From: Larkinella knui
Lineage (GTDB): Bacteria > Bacteroidota > Bacteroidia > Cytophagales > Spirosomataceae
DNA: 64,000 nucleotides
Direction of reading: 5' to 3'
Assembly (NCBI RefSeq): GCF_003858645.1
Contig: NZ_RQJP01000007.1
Span: forward strand, 310,001-374,000
Made by a program: the position numbers and the translations under genes. Positions 1 through 8,494 of the stretch are shown here, piece by piece. Position 1 is the stretch's first letter. Every line of letters begins with the position of its first letter. The notes below the pieces were generated by a model that worked only from the letters and a program-made list of their open reading frames with translations, ran no database searches and was not told the DNA's origin.

Positions 1-2
1 AG

Positions 3-164
3 TCGCTGGCGATTCACTATTTAGCGTCGGGCAGTTATCCTGTCAAAGAGATTTCGTACATCCTCGGTTACAACGAGTTGAGTGCCTTCAGCCGGGCGTT
101 CAAACGCTGGACGGGGCGGACACCGGTGACGTATCAGGGAGGCCGTTCATCCACGTCCTTTTAA
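3..164 (+). CDS. AraC-family transcriptional regulator, C-terminal fragment
   Basis: The gene runs in from outside the window; only its last 53 codons are visible, in the frame that starts at base 3. The text matches the second helix-turn-helix of AraC/XylS regulators: a leucine-alanine rich helix, then YPVKEISYILGYNELSAFSR, then FKRWTGRTPVTY, the usual signature for DNA recognition and the end of the domain. A short serine-rich tail follows. The effector-binding part is not visible, so the regulated genes cannot be named. The next gene on the same strand, an AI-2E-type membrane protein, starts about 150 bases later and may or may not be related. Confidence 0.85.
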   Translation, partial: SLAIHYLASGSYPVKEISYILGYNELSAFSRAFKRWTGRTPVTYQGGRSSTSF

Positions 165-316
165 ACCGCCCGGTTATCGGTTTTCGTCAACCCGGTCGGT
201 CCCAAACAAATCCGCGTACATCCCGTTAATAGAGGGAATCGATCAGTCCGGAAGAGCAGTGGAACGAGTGAAGTGACCGGGGAAATAAAACAGTACTTAC
301 GTAAACTTTGCTTACC

Positions 317-1426
317 ATGTCTTCGGTTCCTACCCCGCCGTTCTACCACCGGCTTTCGCATACGCTACTGGCTTTAGGTCTGATTATGACCGGGTTCTAC
401 CTCGGTCAGGACATCATTGTGCCCTTCGCCATGGCCGGCTTGCTGGCCGTGCTGCTGCGCCCCCTCGAAGCCTGGATGATTCGCCGGGGGATTCCAAAAG
501 TAGTTGCCATCAGTCTGGCGCTGTTTCTGGCAGTGGCTGTTTTGGTGGGTTTGACGATGGTGATTTCCATGCAGATTGCCCACTTTGCCGATGACTGGCC
601 CAAATTGCAAAAGAATCTCAACGATTTTTACAAAGATGCCCGGCGCTGGGTGCGGCAGGAATACAACGTCAGCTACAGCCAGCAGGATAAATACCTCAAA
701 CAGGCTCAGGCGCAAACGATGGACACCTTGCAGGGGTCCGATACGCTCGGCATTATTACGGGGCCGATTGGTACGTTACTGCTCCTGCCGATTTACATCT
801 TTCTGCTCCTGTATTACCGGGCCATGCTCATTCAGTTCATCATCCGCTCATTCACCACTGAACATACGGAGCGTGTGCGGGAAGTGCTGGGTGAGATCCG
901 GAGTGTAATTCAAAGTTACGTCGTGGGGCTGGTTACGGAAACGGCCTGCGTAGCGATTCTCAATTCGGTGGGTTTACTGGTTCTGGGCGTCCAATACGCG
1001 GTTTTGATGGGCGTCATTGCGGCCATTCTGAACTTGATTCCATACATCGGTGGTTTGGTTGCAACCGGCCTGGCGGTGGCCGTGACGTTTGTGAACCACC
1101 CCGAACCTTCGACCCTGCTGGGCGTTGTGGCCGTATTTCTGGTGGTTCAGTTTATCGATAACAACTTTCTGGTGCCGGTTATTATCGGTTCCAAAGTCCG
1201 GATCAATGCGCTGGTATCGATCGTCGGCGTATTACTCGGCGGGGCCCTGGCGGGTGTTTCCGGGATGTTTTTGTCGATTCCGATCATTGCCATTCTGAAA
1301 GTGATTTTTGATCGTGTTGAAGGACTGGAACCCTGGGGAATTTTGCTCGGTGATCAGACTTCCGAAGAAGACATCAATAAAATGCTGCGGTTACGCCGGC
1401 GGAAAAAGAAAGTTCCGGCCAGCTGA
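317..1426 (+). CDS. AI-2E family transporter (PerM/YdiK-like membrane protein)
   Basis: A 369-residue polytopic inner-membrane protein of the AI-2E transporter (formerly UPF0118/PerM) family. An N-terminal pair of hydrophobic helices (about residues 15-70) is followed by an amphipathic region with a conserved-looking LQKNLNDFYKDAR segment, then several further helices including GVLLGGALAGVSGMFLSIPI, typical of the C-terminal core. Some family members export autoinducer-2; others act as sodium/proton antiporters, so the substrate here is unknown. An upstream in-frame TTG at 308 is possible, but ATG 317 is the better start. The basic tail RLRRRKKK fits a cytosolic C-terminus. It lies 67 bases upstream of the DmpA-like peptidase on the same strand. 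Confidence 0.88.
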   Translation: MSSVPTPPFYHRLSHTLLALGLIMTGFYLGQDIIVPFAMAGLLAVLLRPLEAWMIRRGIPKVVAISLALFLAVAVLVGLTMVISMQIAHFADDWPKLQKNLNDFYKDARRWVRQEYNVSYSQQDKYLKQAQAQTMDTLQGSDTLGIITGPIGTLLLLPIYIFLLLYYRAMLIQFIIRSFTTEHTERVREVLGEIRSVIQSYVVGLVTETACVAILNSVGLLVLGVQYAVLMGVIAAILNLIPYIGGLVATGLAVAVTFVNHPEPSTLLGVVAVFLVVQFIDNNFLVPVIIGSKVRINALVSIVGVLLGGALAGVSGMFLSIPIIAILKVIFDRVEGLEPWGILLGDQTSEEDINKMLRLRRRKKKVPAS

Positions 1427-1493
1427 ACGCAGGAGCGGGAAACCGGTAATTCCGAATTCTTGGAAAATACCGCTCCTCTGCCTATTTTACGGT

Positions 1494-2615
1494 ATGAAAA
1501 CCGCCTTCTGTGTCTTCCTCATCGTCCTGTTTTTCATGCCCTTTATGGTATCGGCTCAATCGACCAAACGTCCCCGCGACTACGGCATTCGCTTTGGCGT
1601 CTTACCAACCGGCGCACTCAATGCCATCACCGATGTGCCGGGGGTGCGGGTTGGCCAGGTGACGTTGCTGGAGGGCCAGCGGGTGCGAACGGGGGTGACG
1701 GCTATTCTGCCGCACGAGGGCAATCTGTTCCAGCAAAAATGTCAGGCGGCCATTTACGTCGGCAACGGTTTTGGCAAACTGGCGGGCTATACGCAGGTCG
1801 AGGAACTCGGCACGCTCGAAACGCCGATTGTGCTGACCAATACGCTGGGTGTGCCGACGGCGGCCGACGCCGTAATCGACTACACGCTGGCGCAACCGGG
1901 GAATGAGCAGGTGCGCTCGCTGAATCCGGTGGTGGGCGAAACCAACGACGGGGGTCTGAACGATATCCGTAGCCGCCCCGTCACCAAACAGCACGTTCTG
2001 GAGGCCATCCGGCAGGCCCGAACCGGGGCGGTGGAAGAAGGCAACGTGGGCGCCGGAACCGGCACGGTTTGCTTTGGTTTTAAAGGCGGTATCGGTACAG
2101 CTTCCCGAAAACTTCCGGTTTCACTGGGCGGCTATACGGTTGGGGTTCTGGTGCAAACCAACTTCGGGGGCGTTTTGCAAATTGCGGGTGTGCCGGTTGG
2201 CGTTGAACTGGGCAAATTCTCGTTTAAGGAAAAACTCGACGGTTCGTGTATGATGGTGGTGCTGACCGACGCGCCACTGGATGCCCGGAATTTGAAACGG
2301 CTGGCAAAACGGGCGTTCATGGGCCTGGCCCGAACGGGCGGTATGGCCTCCAATGGCAGCGGTGATTACGTCATTGCCGTCTCAACCGCTAACCGCATTC
2401 CGAATTCCTCAAAAAGTACGGTTGATGAAATGAAACTTCTGCGCAACGACGATGCCTCACCCTGTTTTCTGGCCGCTATTGAAGCCACCGAAGAAGCAAT
2501 CATCAATTCCTTGTTTGCCGCCCGGTCGATGACGACGGCCAATGGCTATGAAGTCGGTCAATTACCGGTCGAAAAAGTAGTGGAGCTACTGAGAAAAGCA
2601 GGACAGATAAAATAA
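1494..2615 (+). CDS. Secreted P1-family peptidase (DmpA-type L-aminopeptidase/D-esterase)
   Basis: A 373-residue protein of the DmpA/P1 family, Ntn-fold hydrolases that cleave themselves into two chains and then act as aminopeptidases or beta-peptidases. ATG 1494 is chosen because it gives a clean signal peptide (MKTAFCVFLIVLFFMPFMVS, cut near AQS), so the enzyme should be exported. The family landmarks are present: GIRFGVLPTGALNAITDVPG near the N-terminus, an ETNDGGLNDIR loop around residues 149-159, and the autocleavage site DG|SCMMVVLTDAPL, with Gly250-Ser251 matching the cleavage site and nucleophile of DmpA. Length fits the family. It ends 14 bases before the convergent response regulator and no terminator is seen between them. 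The natural substrate is unknown. Confidence 0.9.
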   Translation: MKTAFCVFLIVLFFMPFMVSAQSTKRPRDYGIRFGVLPTGALNAITDVPGVRVGQVTLLEGQRVRTGVTAILPHEGNLFQQKCQAAIYVGNGFGKLAGYTQVEELGTLETPIVLTNTLGVPTAADAVIDYTLAQPGNEQVRSLNPVVGETNDGGLNDIRSRPVTKQHVLEAIRQARTGAVEEGNVGAGTGTVCFGFKGGIGTASRKLPVSLGGYTVGVLVQTNFGGVLQIAGVPVGVELGKFSFKEKLDGSCMMVVLTDAPLDARNLKRLAKRAFMGLARTGGMASNGSGDYVIAVSTANRIPNSSKSTVDEMKLLRNDDASPCFLAAIEATEEAIINSLFAARSMTTANGYEVGQLPVEKVVELLRKAGQIK

Positions 2616-2629
2616 TGGCCTGTCTATGT

Positions 2630-3085
2630 TCAAACGAGTTGAGCAATAGCCGGAAGAATATCCTGCCATCCTTCCATAGTTAATGGTTTGACAATGTAGG
2701 AGTTAGCTCCAAAGTGATAAGATTGTTCAATGTCTGACAGTTCCGCTGATGCACTGACTATAACGACGGGAATGGATCGATACCTGGCGTGCGAACGGAT
2801 TTTTCGTAACAATTTCCAGCCATCACCCCGGTTGGGTAAATACAAATCAATCAGAATCATGGCGGGCATTCTGGTATTTTGAGCGTGACAGTTCCTGAGA
2901 TACGCCAGTGCCTGTGAAGCCGAAGTGGCCCCAACTGGCAGCACCCCTTTGATTTGCTGCCGCAGTAAATAATGCAGGATAAGTTGATGATTGAGATTGT
3001 CTTCTACGACCAGAACACTGAATTCATTGGAATAATCAGTAGCCACCAATTGAATGTTGGAGAGGTTTTTCATACATTTTATCAT
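2630..3085 (-). CDS. Stand-alone response regulator receiver protein
   Basis: A single receiver (REC) domain of about 150 residues with no output domain. Residues expected for phosphorylation are visible: the acidic pair in VLVVEDN (about 28-29), phospho-acceptor Asp80 in ILIDLYLP, Ser111 in VIVSAS and Lys133 in IVKP. Single-domain receivers of this Rcp1-like type pass phosphate within phosphorelays or bind targets directly. No kinase is adjacent: the neighbours are the convergent DmpA-like peptidase and, upstream, a methyltransferase separated by a terminator. The start could also be the ATG four codons downstream (3073). The upstream 85 bases are strongly AT-rich and probably hold the promoter. 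Confidence 0.9.
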   Translation of the reverse strand: MIKCMKNLSNIQLVATDYSNEFSVLVVEDNLNHQLILHYLLRQQIKGVLPVGATSASQALAYLRNCHAQNTRMPAMILIDLYLPNRGDGWKLLRKIRSHARYRSIPVVIVSASAELSDIEQSYHFGANSYIVKPLTMEGWQDILPAIAQLV

Positions 3086-3170
3086 ATGATTTCGTTAATA
3101 AATATAATTATTCCCATAAATAGCATTATTTCACAATACTTGCTAATGATGACCTTAATTATTTATAAAC

Positions 3171-3212
3171 AAAAAGCCCGCAACCCCGCCAGCGCGGAAT
3201 TACGGGCTTTTT
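3171..3212 (-). terminator. Rho-independent terminator of the methyltransferase
   Basis: Ten-base arms AAAAAGCCCG (3171-3180) and CGGGCTTTTT (3203-3212) form a G+C hairpin with a U-run on either strand. It lies just past the 3' end of the minus-strand methyltransferase, so it most likely ends that transcript before the response regulator. Confidence 0.8.
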
Positions 3213-3237
3213 ACGCCTGATTGGACCTGGAAACAGG

Positions 3238-4305
3238 CTATAAGTAGGAGGTAGATTCTTTTCGGGCCCAGATCAAACCGTAATCCATCTGGGTTGGAAT
3301 GTTGTCATGGGTTGGCTTTAATCCGGCTTCTGAAAACCACGTGCGGTATTCTTTGCGGCTGTAGCAGCGGCCTTTGGTGCCCCAGAACAATTGGGCGGAG
3401 TAGTCGGTAACGGCCAGCGGGCCATCCATTGCATCGTTCAGAAACGCATCATGAACCCACAATTCCCCGCCGGGGCGAATGGCAGCCGCAAACCGGTTGG
3501 CCAGTACCTGACAGGTTTCGGTCGGCCAGTCGTGGAAAAGGCTGGCAGCGAGCAGAATATCGGTTTGCGGTAAATCATCCGTCAGCATGTCGCCGGGCTG
3601 AAAGTTCACCCGTTCTTTGATGGTTTCGGTCCCCGGACGACCACTTTTTGCGAAGGTTTCGAGCAACTCAGCGGCCACCGCCAACACGGCCGGGCGGTCC
3701 AGAATCGTTGCCGTTGCCGCCGGATTGACCAGCAGCCATTCGTACGTATAAAAACCGGTGCCACCCGCCACATCCAGCAGATGACCGTCGCTTTTCGACA
3801 CCTTTCCGGCGACAATCGGCGCGAGCTTCTGAGCGCGCCCCGCCAGGCCCAGTGTAAATAGGCGGCTCAGTTCGGCATCATCCATCGGCGACGGACCCTC
3901 GCCCTCTTTCACGTAGGAAATACCGCCCGAGACATCCAGCGGGCCGTCGTTTCGTAGCCGAACCGCCATTTCGATCGCGCCCGGATCGTTCTTTTCCAGC
4001 CCTACGTACCCGATCACATTGGGCGTCTGCGCCTGCGTTAAAAACCGGCCCAGTTCCGTGACCTGAAGCGCACCGGTTTCCGTGTAGTCCAGCAGTTCCA
4101 TTGCACAAAGCGCCGGGAAAAGGACGTTGGCCGGGCGTTCTTTCAGCCCAATCCGGTTGCGGAGTTCGGTAAGCGAAAGCGGGCCGTTACTGAGTTCTTC
4201 AAAAACCGCCAGATGCTGAACGGCGGCAATCAGCAACCGGGAGCCAAACATGGCGCGCAAGTGTCGGGTAATGAGAGCGGGGTCGGGTTGAGACGTTTGT
4301 TGCAT
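3238..4305 (-). CDS. SAM-dependent methyltransferase (O-methyltransferase type, winged-helix N-terminus)
   Basis: A 355-residue enzyme with the two-part layout of plant/bacterial O-methyltransferases. The N-terminal winged-helix dimerisation region (about 1-110, including SLTELRNRIGL and LQVTELGRFL) is followed by a Rossmann-type SAM domain with motif I LLDVAGGTGFY (about residue 180), the acidic ILDRP that should bind the SAM ribose, and FQPGDMLTDDLPQTD later on. The late helix holding HDWPTE and GGELWVHDAFLND matches the position of the catalytic base region in this class. The acceptor substrate cannot be inferred, since there is no biosynthetic cluster around it. A -7 promoter element TATCTTTG is present on the minus strand at 4336-4343. 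Confidence 0.85.
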   Translation of the reverse strand: MQQTSQPDPALITRHLRAMFGSRLLIAAVQHLAVFEELSNGPLSLTELRNRIGLKERPANVLFPALCAMELLDYTETGALQVTELGRFLTQAQTPNVIGYVGLEKNDPGAIEMAVRLRNDGPLDVSGGISYVKEGEGPSPMDDAELSRLFTLGLAGRAQKLAPIVAGKVSKSDGHLLDVAGGTGFYTYEWLLVNPAATATILDRPAVLAVAAELLETFAKSGRPGTETIKERVNFQPGDMLTDDLPQTDILLAASLFHDWPTETCQVLANRFAAAIRPGGELWVHDAFLNDAMDGPLAVTDYSAQLFWGTKGRCYSRKEYRTWFSEAGLKPTHDNIPTQMDYGLIWARKESTSYL

Positions 4306-4435
4306 TACTTAAAATGATTTTTTTGATCGTGACCGCAAAGATAAGCGGCTAATATCTAAACTGGTTTTGACCGCAACCAGTCTTCATTTCTCCTGATTCA
4401 TTTCCGATTTATAGCCTGCCTGAGTGAAATGATAT

Positions 4436-4466
4436 TTTCAACATTCGTAAAAAATGCCTAATTTTG
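4436..4466 (+). promoter_or_regulatory. Predicted Bacteroidota promoter for the PKD/T9SS protein
   Basis: TTTC at 4436-4439, 19 bases, then TAATTTTG at 4459-4466. This differs by one base from the Bacteroidota consensus TTTG-N19-TAnnTTTG. Transcription would start near 4473, about 25 bases before the ATG at 4498. Confidence 0.55.
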
Positions 4467-4497
4467 ACGCTTAACTCTCTGTCTAACAATAATTTCT

Positions 4498-5856
4498 ATG
4501 AATTTTTCTTTTATTGGACTCTCTGTTCGCTTGAGTAAGGCTTTTTGTCGGTCGTTGTCTAGTCGCTGTTTACTCACCTTCTTATTTTTAATTGTTTCTA
4601 TATCGATGTATGCACAACCATTAAGTTGTAATCAATGTACATCCGGTGACATTAAGTTTCAAAAAACCTATATCGCGGCTCCGTCTGGTGGCCCTTTATC
4701 AAATTCGTGCACACCAGGCTCATCGGTATCGGCCAACTTGTGTATTGAGTTTAACGTAGCGTCAAGTACCCGCTACGGATTTTACATGGCGATACAGTAC
4801 ACGATTAATTCCACGCCCTATAGCTTCACCCAGTGCTATTCGGAAACATTGGACCAGGGTCTGGTTACAAAATGCCTACCCATCACCTATACCTGCGGTA
4901 GCACTGTCACGCTGAATTCTGTGTTGATCGCGTGGGGAAATCAGCAAAGGGATTTGAATACATTTTGCCAGCCAGGCAACTTAAACTGTTCATCCCTCAA
5001 CCCCAAATGTTTCAGTGATAATACCGAGTTACCGCTGGTAGAGGCTCCTTTGATCGGCAATTTTACGAACGCGGCTTCCTGTCAGGGCAGCAACCCATTT
5101 CAGACAGTGGCATTTAGTGGAACAGCAACCGGAGGCACCGGTCCTTACACCTTTGATTGGGATCTGGATGGGAATGGCACGTTCGAGATCTTAAACCAGT
5201 TAACGCCTTCATTTACCTACGCCAGTGGTACGGCCGTTAGCGTAAAAATGCGGGTAACGGATAGCAGCAACCCGGTTAATACCGACCAGCAGACGTACAC
5301 ACTAACTCCTGCGCCCTGTAGCGTATTGCCCGTTACCCTGAGTCGGTTTGATGCCAAAGAGAAAAACAATACGGCTCTGTTAAGCTGGGAAACCGCTCAG
5401 GAAGTGGACAACGACTATTTTCTGATTGAGTACAGCCTTGATGGCAACTCGTTTGAAGCACTCGGCCGTGTCAATGGTAACGGAACAACGGAGCAAATTC
5501 ATACCTATTCATTTGTGCATACCACCCCGGCGATTGGCATCAATTATTACCGGCTTCGTCAAACCGATACGAATGGACGCTTTACAACCTCCAAGATAAA
5601 AAGCATCATCGTTCGTGCAAATGGTGAATTAGTTATCCGGCAAAATCCAGTTCGTGATGTGCTGACAATTTTGGGCTTAGAGAAAGCCGCCACGATCCAG
5701 ATTGTAGATCTTAAGGGGCATGCTTTGTATCAGACAACGGCTGAAACCGGTCAGTTGAAAGTACCTATCCCGTCATCCTGGGCCAATGGACTTTATCTGG
5801 TACGGGTAATGGATCACTACGGCCGTCAAACCTTCCGGTTTATAGTGGAGAAATAA
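4498..5856 (+). CDS. Secreted PKD-domain protein with T9SS C-terminal sorting domain
   Basis: A 452-residue exported protein. The first 40 residues are basic and then hydrophobic, ending in ISMYAQ, a signal peptide with a rather long n-region. A cysteine-rich N-terminal part (paired CNQC, CTPG and CSSLNPKC motifs, about 43-175) suggests disulfides. A PKD-like domain follows (about 195-270, with GTGPYTFDWDLDGNGTFE), then a fibronectin-like stretch beginning VLPVTLSRFDAKEKNNTALL, and a terminal domain ending GLYLVRVMDHYGRQTFRFIV, typical of type IX secretion system substrates. It is expected to be released or anchored on the cell surface. No catalytic motif was recognised. Codon use in the first third is more AT-rich than the neighbours. 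Confidence 0.82.
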   Translation: MNFSFIGLSVRLSKAFCRSLSSRCLLTFLFLIVSISMYAQPLSCNQCTSGDIKFQKTYIAAPSGGPLSNSCTPGSSVSANLCIEFNVASSTRYGFYMAIQYTINSTPYSFTQCYSETLDQGLVTKCLPITYTCGSTVTLNSVLIAWGNQQRDLNTFCQPGNLNCSSLNPKCFSDNTELPLVEAPLIGNFTNAASCQGSNPFQTVAFSGTATGGTGPYTFDWDLDGNGTFEILNQLTPSFTYASGTAVSVKMRVTDSSNPVNTDQQTYTLTPAPCSVLPVTLSRFDAKEKNNTALLSWETAQEVDNDYFLIEYSLDGNSFEALGRVNGNGTTEQIHTYSFVHTTPAIGINYYRLRQTDTNGRFTTSKIKSIIVRANGELVIRQNPVRDVLTILGLEKAATIQIVDLKGHALYQTTAETGQLKVPIPSSWANGLYLVRVMDHYGRQTFRFIVEK

Positions 5857-5882
5857 ATCAGCGGCATGCGCTAAAGAAGTAA

Positions 5883-5920
5883 GAATGTAAAGCCCGAGCC
5901 TAAAGGCGGGTTTTACATTC
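5883..5920. terminator. Bidirectional terminator between convergent genes
   Basis: A near-perfect inverted repeat (GAATGTAAAGCCCG on the left, CGGGTTTTACATTC on the right, one G-U pair) sits between the plus-strand PKD protein and the minus-strand DUF4833-like gene. The stem is flanked by A/T on both sides, so it can terminate both transcripts. Confidence 0.75.
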
Positions 5921-5951
5921 TGGCAAAAGCGGTTATACCCGCCGTTCGGAT

Positions 5952-6503
5952 CTACACCAGCATCCGTTCATACACCGGTATTCCGGCCACCGGATCGATG
6001 CCAAACAGTTCGACGTATAGTACTTTCGGAATCAGGCCGGAACCCGGTTCCAGCTGGACAAAGACTTTTTGTAAACACGCTTTTCGTCCGTTAATTAGCG
6101 TCAATGCCAGCGGTTTTCCCTGTTGGACGTCGACCCAGATCGTGCGTTTTTTGAACGCATTCAGCTGAATTTCAAAGCAATTGTCGTTGCACGTTGAAGC
6201 CTTGTGTTTATAACCGTACGCCAGTTTCCACTGAATCAGCGACAGTGACTCACGCTGGCCACGTTCGGCGTAGCGAATCCAGTAGACGTTCACGGGCTCG
6301 TTTGCATCGAGCCGCCGACCGGCGGTTACATTCGCTTCGTAAATCACGGTATTGATGTCGTTACTCCGCTGAATGTAAAACAGCCGGTTGGGGGCCGATG
6401 GAGGCACCGGAAACTCGTTGGCGCTGGCCAGAACCGGGCCGAATGCGCCGGGCAGTTCCAGCAAAAATAGAAACAGGAGGGTGTGGATTTTCTTCGTGGT
6501 CAT
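5952..6503 (-). CDS. Secreted DUF4833-like protein
   Basis: A 183-residue protein with an N-terminal signal peptide (basic KKIHT followed by LLFLFLLELPGAFG, cut near ASA). The mature part has FPVPPSAPNRLFYIQRS, NTVIYEAN and VNVYWIRYAERG, a pattern I associate with DUF4833, a Bacteroidota family with no known activity. Two cysteines (CNDNC) and one late cysteine may form disulfides. It is convergent with the PKD protein and divergent from gldG, whose start is about 155 bases away. The family name is from memory of the motif; the export prediction is read directly. Confidence 0.6.
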   Translation of the reverse strand: MTTKKIHTLLFLFLLELPGAFGPVLASANEFPVPPSAPNRLFYIQRSNDINTVIYEANVTAGRRLDANEPVNVYWIRYAERGQRESLSLIQWKLAYGYKHKASTCNDNCFEIQLNAFKKRTIWVDVQQGKPLALTLINGRKACLQKVFVQLEPGSGLIPKVLYVELFGIDPVAGIPVYERMLV

Positions 6504-6657
6504 GATTCAGTAGTCTGTCGTTTACGAACCTAAGACCGCTATACCCGGTGTTACCCCTACGCCAGCGTTGAAAATTTAGCGGAGATCGGATTATACCTGC
6601 GGTCATTTTTTGTCCTACTTTCGCACAACTTAACCGCTTTCAGCGTTTTACGCAGGT

Positions 6658-8313
6658 ATGAAGTCATTCGTGTTTCGTTTCGGCCTTGTTCTCGCCGTTC
6701 TAGTTGTTGTCAATCTGTTGTCATCGTTTTTGTTTTTTCGGATCGATCTGACGGAAGAAGGCCGCTATACGCTGTCGGAAGCCACCGAAAATCTGCTAAC
6801 AAACCTCGACGACGATGTGCACGTCAACGTGTACCTGACAGGCAACCTGCCACCGGCTTTCGAGCGGCTGGAAACCAGCATTCGGGAAACGTTATCGGAG
6901 TTTCAGGCCCGTTCCGGGAAAAATCTGACGTACCGGTTTATCGACCCAACCGCTAATCCGGACGCCAAAAAAAGGGCGGAACAGCAAACGCAACTGATTC
7001 AGAAAGGACTGGCGCCGACCAATCTCAATTTTAACCGGGAAGGCAACCAGCGCACCGAACAACTGATTTTTCCGTGGGCCCTGGTGTCTTACAAAGGCCG
7101 CGAACAGCCGGTTTTGCTGCTGCGGGGCAACCGCTCCAATTCGTCGGAAGAGCAGTTGAATCAGTCGATTGAAAACGTGGAATACGAACTGGCGTCGGCT
7201 ATCCGGCGGCTGACCATCAAGGAGAAAAAAGTGTTGGGCGTGGCAGTTTCCTACACCAACGTCGAACCGCTGCGGCTTTCGGATCTGCTGGCGACCCTCA
7301 ATGAGTTTTACGACATCAAGCTGATCAATTTGCAGGATTCCCGCGATCTGGTGGGGCTCGATGGGCTGATTGTGCCCAAACCCGACCGTGCGTTTTCGGA
7401 AGCCGACAAATACAAAATCGACCAGTTTGTGGTGAATGGCGGCAAGGCGCTGTTTTTTGTCGATGGGCTGAAAATCGACAGCGTCGGGCGGGAGGGGACC
7501 TTCGCCCAGCCGCTCGATCTGAACCTGAACGACCTGTTTTTTCGCTGGGGCATCCGGGTCAACAACGACATTATCAAGGATTTAAGCTGCGCCATGATTC
7601 CGCTGAATGTGGGCGACATGGGCGACAAACCGAACGTTCAGATGCTGCCGTGGCGGTTTTTCCCGTTGATCAACACCTTCGGAAAGAGCCCGATTGTCCG
7701 GAATCTGGATGCGATTTACACCCGGTTTACCAGCACGCTCGACACGGTGCAGGCTGCGGGCATCGCAAAAACGCCCCTGCTGATGACCTCGCAATACACC
7801 AAAATCCTGAAAGCACCGGCCCTGGTGAGCTACAACGAAGCGCGTCAGCAACCCGATCCGCGCACCTACAATAACGGCGTAAAGATGATTGCCTGTCTGC
7901 TGGAGGGCCGGTTTCAGTCGCTCTATACCAACCGCATTCTGCCCGGCGATCCGCGGGCTGCGGCTTTCAAAGCCCAGGGCCAACCCACCAAAATTGTGGT
8001 TTGTTCCGACGGCGATCTGCTCATCAACGACATCAATTACCGGACTAACGCGCCGTATCCGCTGGGCTACGAGCGATTCTCGAAAAACACCTTTGCCAAC
8101 AAGGATTTTGTGGTCAACGCCGTCAATTATCTGCTGGACGACAACGGCATCATCACCGCCCGCACCAAACAGGTGATGTTGAGACCGTTGGATAAAATCC
8201 GGCTGCGGGAAGACCGTCTGTCGTGGCAGCTTTTGAACCTTCTCGGACCGGTCGTTTTAGTGGGTTTGGTGGGCGTTATCTGGCAAATCGCCCGCCGGAG
8301 AAAGTACGCGTGA
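6658..8313 (+). CDS. gldG: Gliding motility-associated ABC transporter substrate-binding protein GldG
   Basis: A 551-residue protein matching GldG. It has an N-terminal membrane helix (about 7-28) followed by the hallmark RIDLTEEGRYTLSEAT, then an extracytoplasmic domain of the ABC_transp_aux type (VNVYLTGNLPPAFERL, YRFIDPTANPDAKKRAEQQ, the ALVSYKGREQPVLLL region and a long QFVVNGGKALFFVDGL segment), and a final membrane helix LLGPVVLVGLVGVIWQIARR. In Flavobacterium, GldG works with GldF and the ATPase GldA in a complex needed for gliding. No gldF or gldA is adjacent: upstream is the divergent DUF4833-like gene and downstream is dnaN. A possible weak promoter (TACTTTCG, 6616-6623) lies 35 bases upstream. 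Confidence 0.9.
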   Translation: MKSFVFRFGLVLAVLVVVNLLSSFLFFRIDLTEEGRYTLSEATENLLTNLDDDVHVNVYLTGNLPPAFERLETSIRETLSEFQARSGKNLTYRFIDPTANPDAKKRAEQQTQLIQKGLAPTNLNFNREGNQRTEQLIFPWALVSYKGREQPVLLLRGNRSNSSEEQLNQSIENVEYELASAIRRLTIKEKKVLGVAVSYTNVEPLRLSDLLATLNEFYDIKLINLQDSRDLVGLDGLIVPKPDRAFSEADKYKIDQFVVNGGKALFFVDGLKIDSVGREGTFAQPLDLNLNDLFFRWGIRVNNDIIKDLSCAMIPLNVGDMGDKPNVQMLPWRFFPLINTFGKSPIVRNLDAIYTRFTSTLDTVQAAGIAKTPLLMTSQYTKILKAPALVSYNEARQQPDPRTYNNGVKMIACLLEGRFQSLYTNRILPGDPRAAAFKAQGQPTKIVVCSDGDLLINDINYRTNAPYPLGYERFSKNTFANKDFVVNAVNYLLDDNGIITARTKQVMLRPLDKIRLREDRLSWQLLNLLGPVVLVGLVGVIWQIARRRKYA

Positions 8314-8323
8314 ACGCGGGAAT

Positions 8324-8427
8324 GGTTGTTTCGCAGAGTTTAGCGGAGAAATTTAGAGGTAAGCAGCGTTAATAAAAAAAAACTCCGCGGAACTCTGCTT
8401 TTCTCCGCTAAACTCTGCGAAACAACC
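8324..8427. repeat. Long inverted repeat (CTCTG/GAAACAAC family) between gldG and dnaN
   Basis: A perfect 27-base inverted repeat, 8324-8350 against 8401-8427. Each arm holds CAGAGTTTAGCGGAGAA or its complement, ending in GAAACAACC. An inner stem AAGCAG/CTGCTT (8361-8366, 8395-8400) extends the fold and leaves a loop of about 28 bases rich in A. It may end gldG transcription, but the arms resemble the element at 25542-25607, so it is treated as a dispersed repeat. Confidence 0.8.
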
Positions 8428-8450
8428 TCTTAACTTTCGACTATTTTTCC

Positions 8451-8458
8451 TACTTTTG
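8451..8458 (+). promoter_or_regulatory. -7 promoter element of dnaN
   Basis: TACTTTTG exactly matches the Bacteroidota -7 consensus TAnnTTTG, 37 bases before the dnaN start. The sequence 19 bases upstream is TCTT, a poor -33 box. It directly abuts the palindromic repeat that ends at 8427, so the repeat may influence this promoter. Confidence 0.5.
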
Positions 8459-8494
8459 TTCTCATTGGACTTTTGGCCCCAAACAAAATTGACT

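Noticed and set aside
165-316. tRNA or small RNA gene in the gap after the AraC fragment
   Set aside because: No cloverleaf, conserved T-loop or terminator could be found by eye.
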